A stretch of DNA of 64,000 nucleotides from assembly GCA_914767715.1 (NCBI GenBank), contig OU612072.1, positions 9,982,001-10,046,000 on the forward strand. Reading direction: 5' to 3'. The notes beneath the pieces were generated by a model that was not told the DNA's origin, did not search any database, and saw only the letters and a list, made by a program, of their open reading frames with translations. The stretch's first letter is position 1, and every line of letters starts with the position of its first letter. Source of the stretch: Membranipora membranacea (lineage: Eukaryota > Bryozoa > Gymnolaemata > Cheilostomatida > Membraniporidae). This document shows positions 1-12,900 of this stretch, in pieces. Position numbers and translations under genes: made by a program.

Positions 1-479
1 AGCGCAACCGCATGAATCACATGAGGATGACTGCAGATGAAGAGAAACTGTATCTAGCCGATAGTCTGATGAGAGATGTACATACAAAAGCAAAGCGAAC
101 ACAGACTTCTCAGTTTTACAGCAAACATGACATAATATATTCAATGGTTTACACCAACACTAAACACAGGATGTTAAAATTCACACATTTCACACAATTC
201 CGTACAATATTTTTGGGAAAGTTCTCTATCAGGATGGATGTTTCAATTATATTAACGTGACAGAAATAACCATGACAAATTTGGGCAAATGAACTTGTTT
301 AAACCAGTGATTTGGAATTTTTCCTTTTGTTAGTTGCATACGTGTTTAATACCTGCAGCTCAGTTTCAGTCTACTGGTACCACAACTAGGTGTATTATAT
401 CACATATGAATTATGTCATATCAGAGTATTCATAAATCAGAGCCATATTACTCATATAGTTTTATAGTAAAATAACTTG

Positions 480-1380
480 CATGCTAGAGAGTGGTAATTG
501 CTCCTATTCATATTCAGATAAACCATCAACGTCAAGATAAAGTGCAGCTAGCTAACAGCTACTAAGCAAGCTACATCAAGCCCGGCCTTCTCCACATATA
601 ACCGCACAACTCGAGTAATTTCCATTACTTCACAAGAAAGAAACCTGACATTGTATGATAATCGACAAAGGTACACTACTATGGGGTAGACAACTTGGTA
701 AATGTAATTCCTGATTTACAAAATTCAGTAACATGATCATCCATCTATCCAAAAACATAACAATGACAAACAAGGCGGTGCAAAGAAACGGAAGCAGTTT
801 GGCAGCTGTGTGGACAATGGAGTGCCAAGATAACAATGCTCTGATAATAATGATGCATGACTACAATGGAAATGGTAATGGGCCCTTCACTGTTTACAAC
901 TCTTTATTGTTTCAAAATAAATTACTGCATCTGGCTGCTGTGTCATATGTTTATTGGTTTCTTCGCATAACTTAAACTTCTGAATGGAAGTAAAACCAAA
1001 TCAATATGATGATATCTTATCCATCAGACTCATTACAAAGTGGAATGAAATAAAAACACAACATTTTCATGCTAGAGTAGATAAAAAATATGCAATACAT
1101 TTTTGCAATTATTATTTAACATAATAATACCATCGGCAAAGAAATTATATCAGCTGATGCTTATTACACAACCCCTTGCTCCAATTAAACAGATGGATAT
1201 GTTGAGCTGAAATAAAAGGATGCTTCATAAAATCATTTCTATTGTCATGATGATCAACCATCATCCAATATATCTGGCTAAACATGACGTAAAATTTGAT
1301 ATTTATATTTATGGTTGCCGGTTTTGTTGAATTAATAATTAGAAATCTATCATGATGTTAATATGTGAACTTCATTATTT
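480..1380 (-). repeat. NHL-gene 3' flank, duplicate A
   Basis: This sequence is repeated at about 2380-3240 and in part at 4850-5100, and in inverse orientation at about 12400-12860. Shared anchors are cctattcatattcagataaa, a motif around atcagctgatgcttcttcc, and the segment coding-like in copy A as gtgtggacaatggagtgccaa. It corresponds to sequence downstream of the NHL-type last exon, but no last exon is recognisable in this copy. Positions 60-130 and 330-470 also match 4288-4490. Edges are approximate. Confidence 0.6.
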
Positions 1381-1979
1381 CCACTTCTGTCTCATCATAA
1401 GTTTTGTTTTGAACATGTGTTTCCAGTAGTATTTCTGTTTCTACCTACCCACACTGTCTCAGGGTTTTTCTGTTGTTGTACAGAATTTATTATGTTATTT
1501 CTTCTTGGAATAACAGCCTCCCTCTAGATATCTCAAACCGTACACTTTACAAAATTGTGATGAGAGGTTTACTAGCGTTCTCAATTTGATCTTGCAGAAA
1601 ACAACCACTGCATGTCATCGGTAAGTATCTGAGAAGTCACATTTTCAATATTAATTCAGTAATAACATAAGATTTAATACTGAATAGACATGGACATTCT
1701 GTTTAGAGGGTATATATTGAGAAACTACATTTACAGGCTTAATAAAAAATAGACTAATATTATTCTCTATTGTAACAAAGAAAAAGATATCCCTACACCA
1801 AGCAAATTTGAAAAAGCTTAGATCACTTACAAGGAGATTGTAGGTTCCATCGCGAATCATGACAAAATTTGCAACATAATATATCATATTATGATCATTG
1901 CACCATCAACAAAGGAATTCATAATACCCGCCATCCTGAAGCTACGGGGCAAATGGTAGTGTCCATTATCCGGTGCATA

Positions 1980-4110
1980 TCACCTTGGGAATTAAGTAAC
2001 TAATAGGCCTGTTTAGGTCAAGTTAATGCAAATGTCTAGTGGTGAAGAAATGGCTGCTTGCATTATGTGCCCAAGAGAGTGGCAGTGCTAATTTTTTCTA
2101 GCAATACATTTAGTGGTGACATAAGCCACTACTCCATCCAAACAACTACTGTTTTTATTCAATTCAAAAATAAGATGCACCAGATTGGCCCTTAATGGAT
2201 ATAATAATTTACTGCAGCAGAAAATCTTCTACTAACAGAAAAACACAAACAAAGGCAATATAAAGCCTTAAGATAATGTAGCTGGTGTATTGTTTTGTAA
2301 AAAAGTTATACTTTGACTTGGAAATTTCTGCCGCTATTAAGGTAAGGGTACTTTCATGTTAATTTGTTTTTTTGGGATAAGCGATTGTCCCTATTCATAT
2401 TCAGATAAACCACTGCCTCTATCGGTGCCAAAATGAATTTGTCCCAAACTAGAATAAATTCAGGTTGGTGTTTCAAACAACATCAAGCAAGAGTGCAGCT
2501 ACCTAGCAGCTCAAAACAAGCTATCTACAGCTTAGTCTCCACCACATACAACCCCACATCTCGATTCATTTGACTACATGTATTTCCATTAATTCACAGG
2601 AAAGAGCCTGATTTAGTATAATTAACAACAAAAGTATGTAAATAAATGGTAGAACATTTTATATGTGACATTCCTGATAAACGAAATCTAGTAACCTGAT
2701 TTTCAATCTACCTAAGAACCAATCAACGGCAGACAAGACAGTGAAAAGTAAAAGAAATGAAAGAACGGAATTGTGACAGCTGGGTTGATGATAGAGAACC
2801 AAGATTGATCAAGATGCTCCAATAATAAATATGCATAGCTATGATAGCAATGGTAATGGAAACTCCCCCATTAACTACTCATAACAAATTTCTGCATCTG
2901 GTTGCTGTGTTATATGTTTATTAATCCTCATAAGTCCCATAAGTAAATCTCCATCATCATGATATGTAATCATCAGGGTCCTTACAAGATGAAATTAAGT
3001 AAACAATAAAACACATTGTTCATGCTAGAGTAGGTTATAAGTATACAATAATTATGCTATTTATTATTTTACATTATCATATACAATCGGCAAAGAAATG
3101 ACATCAGCTGATGCTTCTTCCACAAACACTTTTTCCAGTTAATCAATTGGATAATTTGATCTGAAAAAATAGATGCTTCATAAAATTGTTTCTATCTTCG
3201 GGCAATCTGCCAACCATCATCCAATGATTTGAGTTTATGTTTTCCCGCTTTCATTGAATAATTAAAGATCTCTCAATGATTGCAATATATTAAGATTAGA
3301 TTAGATTAGATAATTATGATTGCAATAAATTTAGAATTATAGCAAATTGGAGATGAATAATTTTTATGTTTTCCGGATTTTGTTAAGTAAATAATAAAAA
3401 TATCTGTCTATGATTGCATTATATTTAAGGTAGATTAGACTAGATTAGATTAGATTAGATTGGATCAGATTAAACATTAGTATTTTAGATATGAGTCTGT
3501 GGTAATAATGTCCACAAAGACTTGAAGAAAAAGATAGGTTTCGATATAGAAGAATCTAATTAGTATATGTATAAGGCATTTCCATCAAAGAGTTCATGAA
3601 GTCTGCATTTGTATTTCCGGCCTTACAAGAGAGTTTTGTTTCACATGCATCCTTCTGTTTGTTATATACATAGCCCTCATTCTCACAGTAGCTGTAGATA
3701 GAGGGTATCACATACCCCCATTCTCCTCTTGATTGGGATAGACAAACCTAAAATAAGGAATAATGTTATCAAAGTAATCTAAATCATCGACAAAAACTAT
3801 CATTGGTCGGAGTTGATGAATTTTGCAATCCATTGCATCCTTTTGCAAAATCTATTTGCCATATTGACCACTGATTTATTTGCACAATATGACCTAATCA
3901 CTTGCAATCACCGTCAACAAAAATATGTGTGACAATAAAGTATAACACCACAATGAGAGTAAATGTTAACTAAGTACACTGCCCTTAGCTTTATTCTGAG
4001 ACACAAATCTCTGCTCATCATTAGCGATGCTGCTACATTTAAACTTTTGTCATTGTCTTTGTTTTATTGGTGATTGAAAGCTCAGTTACTATTAATCCCT
4101 GTCGTAACTT
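1980..4110 (-). repeat. NHL-gene 3' end plus flank, duplicate B
   Basis: This is the best preserved of the three minus-oriented copies. From right to left it holds part of intron 6, the last exon (3556-3747) and 1.5 kb of downstream flank. Short (TTAGA)n runs at 3296-3311 and 3440-3462 have reverse-complement counterparts (TAATC)n at 12217-12290, so the pentamer array travelled with the duplication. Left edge is approximate. Confidence 0.6.
3556..3747 (-). pseudogene. Decayed copy of the NHL-gene last exon (copy B)
   Basis: The minus strand matches the last exon of the NHL gene (10761-10884) at high identity, including the upstream acceptor and about 350 bp of intron 6 (to about 4110). The residues CENEGYVYNKQKDACE are shared. 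One G is missing from the G-run near the exon start, so the exon is 192 nt and shifts frame. Past the point where the main gene has its TAA, this copy stays open for about 25 codons (ending near MEMPYTYTN), which suggests the ancestral C-terminus was longer. No upstream coding exons of this copy are visible. Confidence 0.7.
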
Positions 4111-4287
4111 CTAACTGACATTGACTGGTATATGAGACCAAGCATGAGCAAGATTCAGTGTTCTTTTTGTTTTAGTTTACTATTTTTCATTTGATTAGGA
4201 TGAAACTGAATGAAAGCGCAGCAAGCATTGCTTAGTCACTTACGGTGGTGTGTGACCTTGAATGTACAAATAGACATAACCGCATTT

Positions 4288-5400
4288 TATCGATCATCTG
4301 ATGAGAGATTTACAGGTAAAAGCAAAGCGATCACTGAAGGGTGAGCCCCTCCTCACAGTCTTAAACCTAACATAATGAAATAGACTTGGCTTCTTATGTT
4401 TCAGTCTACTGATACCACAAGCAAGTATTATATATCACATAATTTGCATCATATAATATCAGAATAGTTATCAATCAGAGCCCAATTGTTCTGTCAAATA
4501 TGATGTGTTGTTTTGCGATTTCTGACCTTGCAGGTGTTGAGTAAGAGACTGTTGGCATTTAAACTCCCAGGAAAATGGCAACGCAAATATTTACACCTAG
4601 CAATACTGTTAATGGTAACCGTGGCAGCTGCTGCTGCTTAATTCTATCATTGGATTTCAATATTGATGATCTACATCAAAGTAAAGATCTGGACCGGCCC
4701 TAGTTGGGTTTTGTACATCTACAAAATTGTTACCTTTGAGACTACAGCGAAAATACAAACAAGTGATATCTAGACTTTTGCTGATAACGTAACTGATGAA
4801 TTGAAAACCTTTACTACTATAAAGCTAAGGGGTCTTTCATGTTTCCTTGCTTGCTAGAGACTGGTGATTGCCCCTATTCATTCTCAGATGAGCTGTTGCC
4901 AATGACAGACTATGCGAAATTATAGTGCCAAACCCAAAACATGCTATATCAAGCTTTGACTCACCAATCATAACATTTAACCTGTGTACGCCAGTAAGGG
5001 GGTGGGAAACTTGATATATGGAACTACTAACTCATGAAGTTTAGTTATAAATGATCATCAACCTCTCCAAAATTAAAACAATGGCAGGCAGGGCAGGGGC
5101 GGATAAGATAAGACAAGGTGAGACAAGAAAGTATTTTGCAAAATTCACAGAGCCTTGAGGACAGCAGTGTTAGAAATAGAAGAAACTAGAATAGATATAA
5201 GGCATTTCCATCAGAGAATAGTTTAAGTCTGAATTTGTATATTAAGATAAGTTTTTTTCACATGCATTCTTCTGTTTGTTAAATTATTAGCCCTCATTCT
5301 GGCAGTAGATATAGATAGAGTATCGCGTACCCCCATTATCCTCTTTATTATTCCTTTCAGATCAGGACTATATATAATGTAGATCTTCTGTATGTACAAC
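4288..5400 (-). repeat. NHL-gene 3' end plus flank, duplicate C
   Basis: The third minus-oriented copy contains the decayed last exon (5186-5352) and about 0.9 kb of flank. It shares tgatgagagat and aaaagcaaagcga with positions 68-100, and tttcagtctactg with 365-377. Several internal deletions are present relative to copies A and B. Confidence 0.55.
5186..5352 (-). pseudogene. Decayed copy of the NHL-gene last exon (copy C)
   Basis: A third, more diverged minus-strand match to the last exon of the NHL gene. It has the same G-run shortened to five bases, several substitutions in the Tyr/Cys-rich stretch, an in-frame TAA near the position of the main gene's stop, and the conserved downstream segment for MEMPY. 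The acceptor region differs (tttcag-like sequence displaced). No other coding exons of this copy are seen. Confidence 0.6.
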
Positions 5401-7103
5401 AACATTGTGCATACAGATAAAGAACCCTCTTGTATGGTATAGCTCTATAGCAAATGATGTTGTCATCAACCACTGCAGCTCCAGCCTTGTAGCTCTTTGC
5501 TTCATGCTGGGATAGAGCTGACAGTGGTTGAAAAATGACACTAACGACACAGAAACCTAGTTATCACTATAAACTTCTTCCTAAGCAGGACCTTGGTGCA
5601 GTCATCATCTACATAGACAGTCAGCTATATTATCATATCATATCATCAGGGTACACAAACCGTAAAAAATTAAGAATAATGCCTTCATATTAAACCCAAT
5701 TATGTGAACAATAATGTCATTGGTAAGACCGGGCAGGATATAACAAATCTTGAGTTAAATCCATGCTGTTCAAAAGTTTTGTAGTTTTTCTCTTGATGTA
5801 TTGTCTGCCTGTTTTCCACACAAGCATATATGCCAAGGACAAGAATTTATTTAGAAAAGTTTTTATCGGTGCCAACAATTTAGGCTTGATGTAGGCGACC
5901 GCGATACAATTGTTTAACAGAAAATTATGTGCTGTTTTTTCTGATGAAGATCACTTTATACATAATTTTATAGAACATAGCCCTTCTGGTCATCTAAGAC
6001 ATGCTAATTATCGCAGTTCATGGGGCAAGGACTGCTTTTTGATGCAAATATGCATCACGCTCAATGAGATTCTTATTTTAAAACCAAAGTCCTGTTCACT
6101 AGTAGCAAGCTCTTTTATGACAGAGAATAGGCATACTTTTTTTGCAACATCTAATATTTGTGATAGCTTATGAATCATCAATCAATAATAAACCTAGACA
6201 GGGCACTATATAGAGCTTTGCCCAAGAGGCACTAAGGCATTTAATTTTGGGCAACGCAACGACATTGGAAGGTGTAGTAGCATTGGTGCTATCATTGACT
6301 TCCAGCTCATATATCAGGTTTTTTGTTGATAACTTGGTCAATTTCAATCCAATTTTGAAATTGGAAATTACCGATGTTGCTGATTGTAAAGTCACTGGAA
6401 TCGACCTTTGGCAGTTAAATGATTAAGGGAAAACCTTTTTGATCCTGTGAATAAATTTTGTTTTCGGGGACCAGAAGATGTTACATGTTTAGCGGTACCA
6501 GGGTTGCTGCACTCCGGACAAAATAAATCAGCTCTACATCTGCTGATATACGACTACAATCAGTTTACATATCTTCTTCGCTTCTTGCACAGTATTGTGT
6601 ATTTGACTGTATGTGCAAAGGACTACTGGAATATTTTTATGTTCCTCTTACACATCAATAAACAAACAAAAAAACAAAATCAAACAAAAGACTGGTCTGA
6701 AATCTAAGATTCCACAGTCGTACAGGAATATTAACGTAAGATGGATACCGAATCCATTGATTTAACCTGACATGCTCCCTTGTGATTTCAACGATAGTAT
6801 ATACTGAAATTCCTGTTGAACCAGCCTCAAAAGTAACGACCGGAGCATTTCCTCCTTTTATGGAGCTGACTGAATACTATTAAATGAGCAATAAGAATCC
6901 CAGTAAAGCTTGATCCTAAGACTAAAGCCCACACACAAAGAAACCCATGCTGATAAATAAGCCTATCAAATGAGAGACAACAAATGATAACAACATCATG
7001 GCGTTTGTTTTAATATTAGAGTCATTGAGCTGAGGAATATTTAGAAGTATCATTGACGTAACAGGCCAAGAGCACAGCAGCAGTAGAAACCAAAATCTAA
7101 GAA
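5401..7103. other. Intergenic region upstream of the NHL gene
   Basis: Apart from the LINE scrap at 5935-6075, I see no gene. Short open frames at 6168-6395 (-), 6447-6707 (+) and 6922-7167 (-) have no recognisable domains. The promoter of the NHL gene must lie near its 3' end, but no clear TATA box is fixed. Confidence 0.4.
5935..6075 (+). mobile_element. LINE ORF2 C-terminal relic
   Basis: Residues read from the plus strand include DEDHFIHNF, SPSGHLRHANYRSSWG and KDCFL, the tail pattern of CR1/Jockey-like LINE ORF2 proteins. It resembles the tail of the minus-strand relic at 18.45 kb (HDEDHFIN, then FPSGCYGTIKYRG). No reverse-transcriptase core accompanies it. Boundaries are approximate. 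Confidence 0.5.
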
Positions 7104-10100
7104 ATGAAACTGTGTAGGCTAGTCCTGGTGAGTAAGCTTGAAAAGAGTGATCCAAAGACCTTTTCATTTTTGATTAGATTTATTATTCAGGGACATTTCA
7201 TCTCTAGATATCAGTCATTCTTGGTTGAAAAAATGAAAGTACACATTTTATTTGCAACACTGATGTTCACTCAAATTTTGTTGCATTTAAGTTCTCCAAC
7301 TCAATTCCATTAGTTCTTTTTTCATCATTCAGCTAATCTTTTGAAGAGAACTGTGTTAGGAGAAACCTCATTGTAGTGCATAAATTCAACTCAACAAATT
7401 TTTCAACCTGCTATCTGAGGTTTTACACTCTGCAGGAAACGCTGATGACTATCTTGAAGGAGATGTATGAAAATAAAAGTTTTATATAAAGCCGCAGCAT
7501 TTTTTTTTAAAGTTTTAACTAAGGAACATACTATTGCCTGATCTTTGGATGAGGAATAATCCAGCGATTTTGTAGTTGTGTTAATTATATGAAGGTGACT
7601 AGTGGTACTGTTGGTTTGTTTAAAACTACGGTTACATTCTCTTTACAGGCGCTTGGATTCATCCTCTTAGGACAAGCGGCAGCAACTGATCCATCTCAAA
7701 GAAATGACTCGAGAAATTTCATGTGAGTTGCAACCTCCAGCTATGTTTCTTATCTCACACTATGAAGAATAAGCAATAGGATCTTTAGTTGTTGAATGAT
7801 GGTGCAGTGAACGAAATCAATTATGTTTTAGAATTGAAGATAAGTTAGTTAGAAGTTCTGATCACATTATACTCTCATGTCAATCTTTGTATTTGTTTAT
7901 TTTTAGCTCATCACCAGTTCATGATAGAATGACTACTTTTCTTCACTCTGATGCCTATGTCTATCACATGGAACCTGATCTATACATCAATGGGAATATC
8001 CTTTTCTCAGACCGGCGTGCTCTTAAAACCACCGATGGAACGACAACGACAATCATTACCGGTAATCCACTCATTTGGGGCTTCTACAATGGTATAGGCA
8101 TTCTAGCACGTTTTAGTATTATAATTGGATTTCGACAAATATCCCCTACTGAGGTTGTGATTGCAGATTATGGCAATCATTGTTTAAGATTGCTCAACAG
8201 ATTCACACTACAGACCTCTCTTTATGCTGGATCCTGTAAAAGCCTAGGTTACACTGATGGTACATCAGCTGCAAAATTTTATTATCCACGAAAAATCATA
8301 GATGACTTCAAACACCCGGCAATGCTGATTGTGATTGACCATGGCAATATAAGACATGTCAACAAGTTGTCTGCCAGTTCTCCCCGCCCTGTCTCAACAT
8401 TCCTTAGGTCAACCAGTACCCTATCCTATCCTAAAGGTATTACACAAGATCCGATATCTGGTGACATATTCATAACATCCAACACAGCTATTATGAAGGT
8501 AGAATATTCTACTAAATCAATAACGATACTTGCTGGTGAAAGCGGTTCATATGGAAATCGTGACTGTGACTTCGTTTACTCCCGCTTTTCTTTTCCATAT
8601 GACATTATCTTGATCGGTCAAAATAAACTACTGCTTGCCGAAAGTTATAACTACAAGCTACGTTTAATGGACCTAAATTCCAAAACTGTGACCTCACTAT
8701 GCTCAGGATCTCTAGGCCACTCCGATGGTGATATGACAACTTGCCGAATAGGATCATCTTATTCCTTGATGGTACTGAATGAGACTCTCTTTGTTGGAGG
8801 ATATTTGAAAATTAGGAAAATTCAAGGTTAGACAATAATTTGTAATTACAATTTGCAATTTATTATCATAGGCTTTATATAAGTTGTCTCACTAGGCATA
8901 TTTATTTATCATTGTGCTGAATATTCAGTATAGTTCGTAAATTTCTCAATTTCATGTTGGCCATCGTTTGCTGTCAAACACCGAGTAGATGAAGTGAGAT
9001 ATAACTGGAGTTGTAGTGTGTTGGAATGTACCTGAAAGTACCACAACTAGTAATAGGCTCAGCTGCATTTACTGTTGAATCTTTAAACGATGTGCTTGAA
9101 ATGTTTTATTAAATGAAATACAAATATTCATGGCTAGATCTAGAATGGTTATTTCCAGATATCAACGTACTTGGGCTTATGTTGAGGGTTATGATTGATT
9201 TGCTGCAATGCATAATATAGTCGTTTGGGAGTAACAAAACAGTGACATGGGGGATAATTGTATACATAGAATGAAAAATGGGTCAATCTATTTTAGGTAT
9301 ATTGGTATTTAAATGTACAATACAAGGTCTGCTCATCAGCTACTTAATCTTATTTCATCGGTCCCATTTCCAGTGTAAGAAATCTGCTTGTATGCAATTC
9401 TCATCATAAACAAGACAGCGGCCATAGCGCAGAAAAAATGTTGTGATTAACACACAATCACAAAAATACATCTCACCATATTTTTGTTCACCAGACAGTC
9501 GTATCACTGCATGTTCTGAACCAGAGATCCGTCAAGTTGCTTCAGCTGAAACAGGTGTAGCTTCAGTTGATATACCACTGCTTGCTGGGATGTTCAATCT
9601 TGACTTGACTCCAGGAAATTACCCGGCTAAAATAGCCTCCGAGAAAGCGAACTGTACCATCAATATCAAGGTTTTAGGTATGTGTGCTATTTTCTTAGGG
9701 CTGTTAAGGGCACGTCTTGTTTCACTTTTCAGTATTTGAGACTTTTGTACTCTGAGATCCTATGAACCTATTTTTAAAATAAATTCAATTTTTGAAACCA
9801 ACACCCTAGTTATGTGCATTTCAAAGCATCTATATTCCGATTGAGCTTGTTACAATGTGTGTGCTAATCTTTCAATAAGCGTTGCCTGATATTTCTTTTG
9901 TAGATGCTTTGGTCAAACGCCGACTTGTTATGGAATCACATTACAATGTAAGCTGTGATTTAGCTTCTAGAAGAGGATTATTGGATGTTCAAGGACTGAG
10001 TCAGTTTGTTGATGTGACCTATCGACAACTAGAGGATGTCTGTCAGCCAGGTGGGTTTGAGTTTGACAATACCAGTTGGCTGATTCCAGTTTCACTGATA

Positions 10101-10884
10101 ATATTTTGACATTCAGAATTGAATTCTCAGCTGATCATAAATCTCCTCTGTTTTCAACCTTGACTTATGATTACTATTTGACCAGATGGGCGGCATTAAT
10201 TCGGTAGCCCAGCATACTAAGTCTTCCAATGTCACAGTTACACAAATTCCATCTTCACGATATATTTCTGATGACAGATTGTTCCAGAGCCCAGGTTGAC
10301 GTAATGCTTACCTGTAAGGGTAATATCCTTACTGTTATCTGGCCTACTGATATTGATTATGATGGAGACGTGGTTGAAATACCTGGAGACCTAGAGGAGA
10401 GACTGAATGAGAAAATTGAGGCTAAAGGTGCAGCTTTCTACTTGTACATTCAAGGTCACACCCCACCGTAAGTAACTAAATGATGTTTGTGAACAGGGAA
10501 TAATTGTAAGAGATTTTTCCGCCGCAGTTAAAACAAAGACCAACAGCAACACCGCTACTGATGAGCAGCTATTTGTACCCTAGAATAAACCTGAGTCCAG
10601 TGCATTTAGTTCATCATTTTACATTCATCGATAAAAGCTGTGGTGATTTATTTTGCCATCCGTATTTTCGGGATATGAAATAAACTGAGTATTAGCTCCG
10701 ACCAATGACAGTTTCTGTCACAGACTTAACTTAATATGATTAGTTATTCCTCATTTTTAGGTTTGTGTACCCTGAGAAAGAGGATAATGGGGGGTATGTG
10801 ATACCCTCTATCTACAGCTACTGTGAGAATGAGGGCTATGTATATAACAAACAAAAGGACGCATGTGAGAAAAGCCTGTCTTAA
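7104..10884 (+). CDS. Secreted NHL-repeat (beta-propeller) protein, seven exons
   Basis: Coding exons 7104-7127, 7649-7722, 7907-8826, 9495-9677, 9904-10050, 10290-10467 and 10761-10884 join with consistent phases into 549 aa. The start is the ATG at 7104: exon 1 ends at a gtgagt donor, and exons 1-2 together encode a clean signal peptide (MKLCRLVLALGFILLGQAAA). Exon 3 (about residues 33-339) carries degenerate NHL repeats, e.g. VVIADYGNHCLRLL, GYTDGTSAAKFYYPR and LLLAESYNYKLRLMDL, the family pattern of a beta-propeller blade. Residues 340-549 form a Cys-containing region I do not recognise. NHL propellers are usually protein- or ligand-binding scaffolds; with a signal peptide and no obvious membrane anchor, this one is probably extracellular. 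The stop at 10882 looks premature, because reading on in frame gives residues shared with the copies at 3.6 and 5.2 kb. An AATAAA lies at 11081. The exon structure is convincing; the ligand is unknown. Confidence 0.85.
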
Positions 10885-12900
10885 TATGTTGAATGTACAA
10901 CTCCAGACTTCATGAAATTATTGATGGAAATGCCTTATACCTGTACTAATCTAGCTTCTTCTATCACAATCACTATTTTATTTCCAAAAGTCTCCGTGAT
11001 TATTACCACAGCAATTTCCTCGAAAAATACCAAAATTCAATCAATTTAATCAATAATATATTGCAATTATTTTAAATTTTAATAAAAACTCAACACAAAC
11101 CTGAAAAAAAAAATTAAACACCATTTAACATATTTCACCAGATCCTTTGATGATGGTTGGCAGTTTCCCTGCTGGTAGAAATTTGAATATTACCACAGGC
11201 TGTCGCTTCAAAATACTAACATTTTTATCAATTTAATCTATATCTTATCTTTTATATTTTAATCTATATATGCTGCATCTATTGAAATATCTATTGTTAT
11301 TCACTGAACAAAAACTGAAAAACAGAAAAGTTATTTAACACTATATATAACATGTTTAACCCAGAGGACTTCTCCAAAACTTGAGAGTTTGGCAATGTTT
11401 GACTGGCCCCCCTTGAATTTTTGTTGTTTTGTAATTCATGGTTGAGAAGACACATCCAGCTTTCATGGTCTCCGGAGTCAAAATATATGTAGACAGTATT
11501 TCTAGAAGTAGTCTGTGTGAAAAACTACCTCCTCATCTGCCCATACATACCACATATGATGGATTTAGTCAGCTGTAGCCCTTTCAGCAAACAATCTCAG
11601 TTCAATAATCTTTTACAATCATGCACAGACGGGTTATTTCGTAAATAGCCTGGGCTTATAAACATTGGCCGGGCCGTAGGATTTTTACCAATAAACAAGT
11701 TCTGAGGCTATAGTGCTGAGGCTGAGTGCTTTAATTATTGTCATGATTTCTGATTGGATCCAATTGGATTACAACTCATCTCACATCATGATAATACCTG
11801 GAAGGGGAAAACCAGTGTTTATAAGCATAGGTTATCTACGGTATAAACCGTCTGCGCATAATTGCAAAATATTTTTGAACTGAAATTGTTTGCTGAAAGA
11901 GCTACAGGTGACTAAATCCATCAAATGAGGTATGTCTGAGCAACTAAGGAGGTGGGCTTCCGAATAAAGTACTCAAGGAAGTGCTATCAAAATTTCTTCT
12001 GACTCCAGAGACCATTAAAGTTCGACTTTTCTTCTCAACTATGAATTACCTTCAAATAACAAAACAACAAGACTCAAGGATGGCCAGTCAAACATTGCTA
12101 AAGTCCAAGATTTTGGATTAACCAGATCCTTCAATGATGCTTGTTAGATTACCTGACAATAGCAATGCTTTCATATACATAATTTGTTTTCAAATCAAAA
12201 TATCTATTTGATTAACTAATCTAATCTAATCTAATCTAATATAGTCTAATTAAATCTAATCTAATCTTATCCTACCTAATCCTATCTCATCTTATCTATA
12301 TTTATGTTGCAGTTATTGAAATATTTTTTGTTATTCATTCAACAAAACCGGAAAACAGACAAATTATTCAAGACCAGTAGGATGTTTTGTTAAACCATAT
12401 CCGGATAGAAATGATTTTATGAAGCAACATTTTAATTTCAGATCAAATTATCCATTTGATTAACTGATGTGAGAGGTTGTGGAAGAAGCATCAGCTGATA
12501 TCATTTTTTTGCCGTTGGTATATGATAATGTATAATAATAAATTGCAAAATAATTGTATACTTAGTAACTACTCTAGCAAAAAAAATTGTGTTTTATCTT
12601 ATTTCAATGTGTGAGCAGTATGACAGGTATGTTTTACTTCAAATCAGAAGTTTAAGGATGAAAATGTTTGAATAAACATATAACACAGCCACTTGATGCA
12701 GTTATTTTTATAGTTTAATGAGTTGTACAGAGAGGATCTCTCATTACGACTGTCACCGTACTAGTGCATCATTCTTATCAGAGCATTGTGATTCTTATGG
12801 TCTTGGTTCTCTAATGTCTATCCGGCTGTCACCCATCAGTAGTTCGCACCGTTACTCTTTTGTTTTTGGATCAGTTCATGATGATCAAGTTCCTCGACTT
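10885..12900 (+). repeat. 3' flank of the NHL gene (inverted relative to duplicates A-C), carrying a nested foldback element
   Basis: From the stop to about 12.9 kb this is the reverse complement of the flanks at 0.5-3.5 kb. Matches include 12400-12550 with 3000-3240, and the segment near 12790-12860 with 2760-2830. The stretch 11130-11330 is partly repeated at 12120-12420, on either side of the foldback element at 11360-12117. The (TAATC)n array is at 12217-12290. Confidence 0.6.
11360..12117. mobile_element. 758-bp foldback/MITE-like element between TTAA sites
   Basis: Two long arms are inverted repeats of each other: 11360-11680 against 11800-12117, with clear matches such as caatgtttgactggcc against ggccagtcaaacattg, and cagacgg...cttataaac against gtttataagc...ccgtctg. 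The core around 11690-11800 is unpaired. TTAA stands immediately outside both ends (11356-11359 and 12118-12121), the target preferred by piggyBac-type transposases. There is no internal coding sequence. A non-autonomous foldback element is the best reading; assignment to piggyBac is inference from TTAA alone. Confidence 0.65.

Noticed and set aside
7233-7313. ATG at 7233 with a signal-peptide-like start (MKVHILFATLMF) as the NHL gene start
   Set aside because: It runs to a stop with no donor in suitable phase. The ATG at 7104 with its gtgagt donor joins exon 2 in frame and completes a better signal peptide.
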